DNA of 35,212 bases, taken from positions 1 to 35,212 of the forward strand of contig DBYG01000077.1 in the NCBI GenBank assembly GCA_002310175.1. The letters are read 5' to 3'. The position numbers were made by a program, and so were the translations under genes. Source of the stretch: Bacteroidales bacterium UBA1192. GTDB taxonomy: Bacteria; Bacteroidota; Bacteroidia; Bacteroidales; Bacteroidaceae. Shown piece after piece: positions 30,322-35,212 of the stretch (within the stretch, counting starts at the first letter, position 1; each line of letters opens with the position of its first letter). The notes under the pieces are model-generated. The model searched no databases. It was not told where the DNA came from and saw only the letters and a program-made list of their open reading frames with translations.

Positions 30322-32449
30322 CCATTGCCAGACTGATGCGCTGTCGCTCAAGGTCAACGTTAAGCACCCTAACCATAACCTGCTGTTGTAGCGATACCAC
30401 CTGGGTGGGATCCTTGATGAACTTGCCCGGAGCCAGTTGGGATATGTGTATCAGGCCTTTTACGTGTACCCCTATATCTACAAAAGCCCCGAAGTTTGTT
30501 ATGTTGTTGATTATTCCGGGCAGTACCATTCCTTCACGTACATCCTCAATGGTGTGTACCTCATTTGAGAACTCAAACTTCTTTAAAGGGCCGCGCGGGT
30601 CACGTCCTGGTTTTTCAAGCTCCTGCATGATGTCGGTCAGGGTGGGGATGCCAACCTTATCAGTTACATAGTGTTTTATGTCTATCCTGGCACGCAGTTC
30701 CGGGCTTTTCATCAGCTCCTGCACGGTGCATCCCAGGTCTTTGGCCATTTTTTCCACTATGGCATAGCTTTCGGGGTGTACGGCGCTGTTGTCAAGAGGC
30801 TGTTCGCTGCCCGGCACCCGAAGGAATCCGGCTGACTGTTCAAACGCCTTGGCTCCCATGCGGGGTACTTTCATAAGCTCCTTGCGTGATTTGAACGGAC
30901 CGTTATCCGTTCGGTAATCAACTATATTCTGCGCCAGTTGTGGGCCAAGTCCGCTTATATAAGTGAGCAGATGTGAACTGGCGGTATTCACGTTCACTCC
31001 AACACGGTTAACACAGCTTATCACGGTCTGGTCAAGAGAGTGCTTGAGTTCGGTCTGGTTTACATCTTTCTGGTACTGACCTACACCTATTGACGAGGGG
31101 TCAATCTTTACCAGTTCGGCAAGTGGATCCATAAGCCGTCGGCCTATTGAAACTGCGCCGCGCACTGTCACATCATAGTCAGGGAACTCATCGCGGGCAA
31201 TCTTGGACGCTGAATAGATTGATGCTCCATCCTCATTCACACTGAATACCTGAACTTTAGCCGGCAACCGCAGATGCTCAATGAATTCCTGGGTCTCACG
31301 GCCGGCCGTCCCGTTGCCTATAGCTATTGCCTCTATATGGTATTGCTCCACCAGAGCCTGTATCTTGGCTGCAGCCTGACGGGACTCATTGTGGGGAGGG
31401 TGTGGGTAGATGGTCTCGTTATGCAGCAGAGTGCCTTGTGCATCCAGACATACGGTCTTGCAACCTGTGCGGAATCCGGGGTCAATGCCCAGGACTGCTT
31501 TTTGGCCTAACGGCGATGCCATCAACAGCTGCTCCAGGTTACGTGCGAATATCTTTATGGCCTCGGCATCAGCGCTGTTCTTTGATGATGCCGCAAATTC
31601 ATTCTCAATAGAAGGCTGTAGCAGGCGGTAGTATGAATCCTCAACAGCTTCATCAACAATTTGTGATACCTCAGATTTGCCGCGCACGTAGTGGCGGGAA
31701 ATTGAATCCAGTGCTTTGTCATCATCTATCTCAATCGATACCCTCAGCATACCCTCAGCCTCACCGCGCCGCATTGCCAGCAACCGGTGGGATGCGCATC
31801 GGCTCAGGGGTTCATTGAAATCAAACCAATCACGGTATTTCTGGGCTTCAGACTCCTTGCTTTTTACCACTTTTGAATAAATGCGGGCACTGTGACGGTA
31901 TGCGTTACGTACCTGATTGCGCGTTCCCTCATCAAGAGATATCCGCTCGGCAATTATGTCCATTGCTCCCTGCAATGCTTCATCAACACTCTTAACACCT
32001 TTATCTTTATTGATGTATTTTCCGGCTTCGCTGTCCAACGGTACATACTGGTTCTGTTTCATTATGAATTCAGCCAGCGGCTCAAGTCCTTTCTCACGTG
32101 CAGCATCGGCCCGGGTCTTGCGGTGTGGCTTGTACGGGGCGTAAATATCCTCCAGTTCGGTTGCATCCCAGCAGTGCTCTATGCGATCCTTGAGCTCAGG
32201 GCTCAGTTTATCCTGACTCTCAATTGTGCCTATAACCGTCTCTTTACGTTTGGCCAGAGCCTCCAGACGTTCCAAAGCATTACTTACCTCGGTAACCTGC
32301 ACCTCATCCATTCCGCCAGTTGACTCCTTGCGGTATCGGCTTATAAATGGTATCGTAGCGCCGTTCTCCAACAGTTTCAGAGTGTTATCCACCTGATTCT
32401 CGCGGAGTCCGGTCTCGCGTACTATTATGCTTACGTATTCCTTGTTCAT
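30314..32449 (-). CDS. tex: Tex family S1 RNA-binding protein
   Basis: The 711-residue protein has the Tex layout: helical N-terminus with ATIPFISRYRKE (about 33-44) and TGGMDE; YqgF/RNase H-like domain with LGIDPGFRTGCK (about 325) and AIAIGNGTAGRETQ; helix-hairpin-helix region near SSHLLTYISGLGPQLAQNIV (about 490); and a C-terminal S1 domain (about 635-708, starting VREGMVLPGII). Tex binds RNA, is linked to RNA polymerase and affects expression under stress. The start at 32449 (MNKEYVS) is preferred over 32491. It is divergent from recA. Confidence 0.95.
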   Translation of the reverse strand: MNKEYVSIIVRETGLRENQVDNTLKLLENGATIPFISRYRKESTGGMDEVQVTEVSNALERLEALAKRKETVIGTIESQDKLSPELKDRIEHCWDATELEDIYAPYKPHRKTRADAAREKGLEPLAEFIMKQNQYVPLDSEAGKYINKDKGVKSVDEALQGAMDIIAERISLDEGTRNQVRNAYRHSARIYSKVVKSKESEAQKYRDWFDFNEPLSRCASHRLLAMRRGEAEGMLRVSIEIDDDKALDSISRHYVRGKSEVSQIVDEAVEDSYYRLLQPSIENEFAASSKNSADAEAIKIFARNLEQLLMASPLGQKAVLGIDPGFRTGCKTVCLDAQGTLLHNETIYPHPPHNESRQAAAKIQALVEQYHIEAIAIGNGTAGRETQEFIEHLRLPAKVQVFSVNEDGASIYSASKIARDEFPDYDVTVRGAVSIGRRLMDPLAELVKIDPSSIGVGQYQKDVNQTELKHSLDQTVISCVNRVGVNVNTASSHLLTYISGLGPQLAQNIVDYRTDNGPFKSRKELMKVPRMGAKAFEQSAGFLRVPGSEQPLDNSAVHPESYAIVEKMAKDLGCTVQELMKSPELRARIDIKHYVTDKVGIPTLTDIMQELEKPGRDPRGPLKKFEFSNEVHTIEDVREGMVLPGIINNITNFGAFVDIGVHVKGLIHISQLAPGKFIKDPTQVVSLQQQVMVRVLNVDLERQRISLAMEK

Positions 32450-32490
32450 AACTATCAGGATTGTTTCGTAAAGATACAATTGTTTTTTCA

Positions 32491-32498
32491 TATATTTG
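32491..32498 (+). promoter_or_regulatory. Putative -7 box for recA
   Basis: TATATTTG matches TAnnTTTG but lies 88 nt before the recA ATG, giving a long leader. The leader contains short hairpins (for example CAAAG with CTTTG around 32511-32525). No -33 TTG at 19-21 nt. Confidence 0.35.
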
Positions 32499-32586
32499 CC
32501 TACGGAGCGTCAAAGAGGCGCTTTGCTGAAGTTGTGATACCTTGGAGAACACGCTTCGGGATTTGATAATTAAAACCATTCATATT

Positions 32587-33666
32587 ATGGCAAAAAAAGA
32601 GATTGAGGGTACGTCAGGCCCTCAGAATGCTGGTTTGAGTGAAAAACTCAAGGCCTTGCAGGCTGCAACTGACAAGATTGAGAAGAGCTTCGGTAAGGGC
32701 TCTATTATGAAACTTGGAGATGAGAGCATCGAGAATGTCGATGTAATATCAACCGGTTCAATCGGCCTTAACGCCGCACTTGGTGTGGGCGGTTATCCGC
32801 GTGGCCGAATAATAGAGATATACGGTCCGGAATCATCCGGTAAGACCACTCTGGCCATCCATGCCATTGCCGAGGCCCAGAAGAACGGCGGTATTGCTGC
32901 GTTCATCGATGCCGAGCATGCTTTTGACCGCTTCTATGCCGCCAAACTTGGTGTTGACATAGATAATTTGTGGATCTCGCAACCCGATAACGGCGAGCAG
33001 GCTCTGGAGATAGCCGAGCAGCTGATCCGTTCCAGCGCCATCGACATAATTGTAATAGACAGTGTGGCAGCTCTTACACCCAAGGCCGAGATAGAGGGCG
33101 ATATGGGCGATAACAAGGTGGGTCTGCAGGCCCGCCTGATGAGCCAGGCTCTGCGTAAACTTACATCGACCATCAACAAGACCAACACCACCTGCATCTT
33201 TATCAACCAGTTGCGTGAAAAAATTGGCGTGATGTTCGGCAATCCCGAGACAACCACTGGCGGTAACGCGCTCAAGTTCTACGCGTCGGTCCGTCTGGAC
33301 ATTCGCCGCGTCACATCACTCAAGGACGGCGATGAGGTGGTAGGCAACCAGGTGCGCGTAAAGGTAGTCAAGAACAAGGTGGCGCCTCCCTTCCGCAAGG
33401 CCGAGTTCGACATAATGTTTGGCGAAGGCATCAGCAAGAGTGGTGAGATTGTGGATCTGGGTGTGGAGTACGGCATCATCAAGAAGAGCGGTTCATGGTT
33501 CAGCTACGGCGATACCCGCCTGGCACAGGGCCGCGATGCCGCCAAGCAGGTAATGCAGGACAATCCCGAACTGGCCGACGAGCTTGAAGCCAAGATCATG
33601 GCTGCCATCCTGGGCAATCCCCAGGAACCCGAGCCCGACGAGGACTCCGAGATGATGAAAGATTAA
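32587..33666 (+). CDS. recA: Recombinase RecA
   Basis: The 359-residue DNA-dependent ATPase performs strand exchange and triggers LexA-type cleavage where present. Walker A is GPESSGKTT (80-88). Also visible are the DAEHAFD catalytic region, the IIVIDSVAALTPKAEIEG core with Walker B and loop 1, and loop 2 at FINQLREKIGVMFGNPETTTGGNALKFYASVRLDIRR. An acidic C-terminal tail follows. The start at 32587 (MAKKEI) follows an A/T-rich leader; the open frame from 32542 has no support. A strong terminator separates it from dnaK. Confidence 0.97.
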   Translation: MAKKEIEGTSGPQNAGLSEKLKALQAATDKIEKSFGKGSIMKLGDESIENVDVISTGSIGLNAALGVGGYPRGRIIEIYGPESSGKTTLAIHAIAEAQKNGGIAAFIDAEHAFDRFYAAKLGVDIDNLWISQPDNGEQALEIAEQLIRSSAIDIIVIDSVAALTPKAEIEGDMGDNKVGLQARLMSQALRKLTSTINKTNTTCIFINQLREKIGVMFGNPETTTGGNALKFYASVRLDIRRVTSLKDGDEVVGNQVRVKVVKNKVAPPFRKAEFDIMFGEGISKSGEIVDLGVEYGIIKKSGSWFSYGDTRLAQGRDAAKQVMQDNPELADELEAKIMAAILGNPQEPEPDEDSEMMKD

Positions 33667-33700
33667 TCAGCGAGTTTCCCCCAAATAACTGACAAAGCTT

Positions 33701-33730
33701 GAGGATGGCAGAGATGTCATCCTCTTTTTT
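33701..33730 (+). terminator. Intrinsic terminator of recA
   Basis: A 10-bp stem (33701-33710 with 33715-33724, one G-T pair), tetraloop GAGA and six Ts. One of the two cleanest terminators here. Confidence 0.88.
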
Positions 33731-33842
33731 ATGCCAAAACGTCACAACTGTCATGTCATCGGCCCACATTACGCTGTGGCATCGGTTTTGTACATAGCCT
33801 GGTGTCAAATTTTGAGTATAAACAAATAAAAAACATACAACT

Positions 33843-35212
33843 ATGGGAAAGATTATTGGAATTGACCTTGGAACCACAAACTCGTGCGTTTCAGTATTTG
33901 AGGGTAACGAGCCTGTCGTAATCGCCAACAGCGAAGGCAAGCGCACAACCCCTTCAATCGTGGCATTTGTCGATGGCGGTGAGCGTAAGATCGGTGACCC
34001 GGCCAAGCGTCAGGCTATCACAAACCCGCAGCGTACTGTGTTCTCTATCAAGCGTTTCATGGGTGAGAACTGGGATCAGGTGCAGAAAGAGGTTGCCCGC
34101 GTACCTTATAAGGTGGTAAAGGGTGACAACAACATGCCGCGTGTGGATATAGACGGACGTCTGTACACCGCTCAGGAAATCAGCGCCATGATTCTGCAGA
34201 AAATGAAGAAGACTGCCGAGGACTATCTGGGTCAGGAGGTGACAGAGGCTGTCATCACAGTGCCTGCATACTTCAGTGACTCACAGCGTCAGGCCACCAA
34301 GGAGGCCGGTCAGATAGCCGGTCTGGATGTAAAGCGTATAGTGAATGAGCCTACCGCTGCCGCTTTGGCATACGGTGTTGACAAGGCCAACAAGGATATG
34401 AAGATTGCCGTATTCGACCTGGGTGGCGGTACATTCGATATCTCCATCCTGGAGTTCGGTGGCGGCGTATTCGAGGTACTTGCCACCAACGGTGATACCC
34501 ACCTGGGTGGTGATGACTTTGACCAGGTAATCATTAACTGGCTGGTTGAGGAGTTCAAGAAGGACGAGGGTGCAGACCTGACTGCCGATCCTATGGCACT
34601 GCAACGTCTTAAGGAGGCTGCCGAGAAGGCCAAGATAGAGCTGTCATCATCAACCAGCACCGAGATCAACCTGCCGTACATCATGCCGGTAGCCGGTATT
34701 CCGCGTCACCTTGTAAAGACCCTGACACGCGCCAAGTTCGAGCAGCTGGCCAACGGCCTTATCCAGGCTTGTCTGGAGCCCTGCCGCAAGGCTATGTCAG
34801 ACGCAGGTCTGAGCAACTCCGATATCGACGAGGTAATCCTGGTAGGTGGTTCAAGTCGTATCCCCGCTGTCCAGAAGTTGGTTGAGGACTTTTTCGGCAA
34901 GGTACCTTCTAAGGGTGTTAACCCCGATGAGGTAGTAGCAGTAGGTGCATCAATCCAGGGCGCCATCCTGAACAAGGAAGGTGGTGTAGGTGACATTGTC
35001 CTGCTGGATGTAACTCCTCTGACAATGGGTATCGAGACCCTGGGTGGTGTTATGACCAAGCTGATTGATGCAAACACCACAATCCCGTGCAAGAAGAGCG
35101 AGGTATTCTCAACAGCAGCTGATAATCAGACTGCCGTAACCATTCACGTGCTGCAGGGCGAGCGTCCTATGGCAAGCCAGAACAAGTCCATCGGCCAGTT
35201 CAACCTGGAGGG
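33843..35212 (+). CDS. dnaK: Molecular chaperone DnaK, 3' end beyond window
   Basis: The first 456 codons of the Hsp70 chaperone are present, running to the window edge without a stop. The ATPase domain shows GIDLGTTNSCVSVFEG (residues 5-20), NEPTAAALAYG, DLGGGTFDISILE and the VGGSSRIPAVQ adenosine motif. The substrate-binding domain begins after the DVTPLTMGIETLGG segment. It assists folding of unfolded polypeptides with DnaJ and GrpE, neither of which is in this window. The 176-nt gap after recA holds the recA terminator. No clear TAnnTTTG box is seen; AAATTTTG at 33807-33814 is a one-mismatch candidate. No CIRCE-like repeat was found. Confidence 0.97.
   Translation, partial: MGKIIGIDLGTTNSCVSVFEGNEPVVIANSEGKRTTPSIVAFVDGGERKIGDPAKRQAITNPQRTVFSIKRFMGENWDQVQKEVARVPYKVVKGDNNMPRVDIDGRLYTAQEISAMILQKMKKTAEDYLGQEVTEAVITVPAYFSDSQRQATKEAGQIAGLDVKRIVNEPTAAALAYGVDKANKDMKIAVFDLGGGTFDISILEFGGGVFEVLATNGDTHLGGDDFDQVIINWLVEEFKKDEGADLTADPMALQRLKEAAEKAKIELSSSTSTEINLPYIMPVAGIPRHLVKTLTRAKFEQLANGLIQACLEPCRKAMSDAGLSNSDIDEVILVGGSSRIPAVQKLVEDFFGKVPSKGVNPDEVVAVGASIQGAILNKEGGVGDIVLLDVTPLTMGIETLGGVMTKLIDANTTIPCKKSEVFSTAADNQTAVTIHVLQGERPMASQNKSIGQFNLE

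Noticed and set aside
31892..32323. 143-codon plus-strand open frame inside tex
   Set aside because: Antisense to the conserved N-terminal part of Tex; no motif and no promoter or start context.
1..35212. CRISPR arrays, tRNA genes, insertion sequences, prophage or defence genes
   Set aside because: None seen: no regular spaced repeats, no tRNA-like T-loop and acceptor pattern, and no transposase, integrase or nuclease-type reading frame.

Overview
The window is a chromosomal segment from a member of the Bacteroidales (phylum Bacteroidota). Family and genus cannot be fixed by eye. Four things point there: Bacteroidota-restricted families (DUF4954, DUF5606, DUF4199, DUF4369, PUR-type DUF3276); a long NusB and a CTC-type L25; A-rich translation starts without a strong Shine-Dalgarno; and repeated promoter motifs of the Bacteroides type (TTG, about 19-21 nt, then TAnnTTTG or TAnnTTCG). 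It is mostly a housekeeping region. I see no prophage, integron, CRISPR array, tRNA or insertion sequence, and no gene-free stretch over 300 bases.

Layout. 1-4237: a formate/nitrite-type channel converges on dnaX; divergent from dnaX run an FtsB/DivIC-like gene, a small membrane protein and a DUF4369 lipoprotein. 4241-7078 (minus): a tight operon of a Dpm1-like glycosyltransferase, dihydroorotase and a PlsC-type acyltransferase. 7166-11234 (plus): mfd, then rubrerythrin. 11301-13787: a secreted C10 (streptopain-like) protease interrupted by one in-frame TGA. 13809-16943 (minus): the DUF4199, GT2, mntP, apbE operon. 17022-17122: the SRP RNA with its own promoter and terminator. 17185-18201: a lipoprotein with YD-like repeats. 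18300-19529: pepT. 19567-21757 (minus): rplY-pth-S4 protein, preceded by a PUR protein. 21889-25350 (plus): the nusB-yajC-ybbR-coaE-DUF5606 operon, ending in a strong hairpin. 25566-29426 (plus): DUF4954, nagB and pgeF. 29561-32449 (minus): tex, then aqpZ. 32587 to the end (plus): recA and a dnaK cut off by the window edge.

Functionally the genes cover replication and repair (dnaX, mfd, recA), transcription and translation (nusB, tex, rplY, pth, SRP RNA), envelope and secretion (yajC, ybbR, plsC, glycosyltransferases, pgeF, FtsB-like), cofactor and nucleotide synthesis (coaE, pyrC, apbE) and stress (rubrerythrin, dnaK, mntP).

I do not see a clear new multi-gene system. The observations most worth following are: the protease with a single in-frame TGA that separates an intact secreted propeptide from an otherwise intact catalytic domain; a small dispersed repeat (two good copies, one weaker) just after gene 3' ends; the DUF4954 beta-helix protein next to nagB; a pgeF that is short at the N-terminus with a promoter-like box almost on its start codon; and a consistent promoter grammar across the window.
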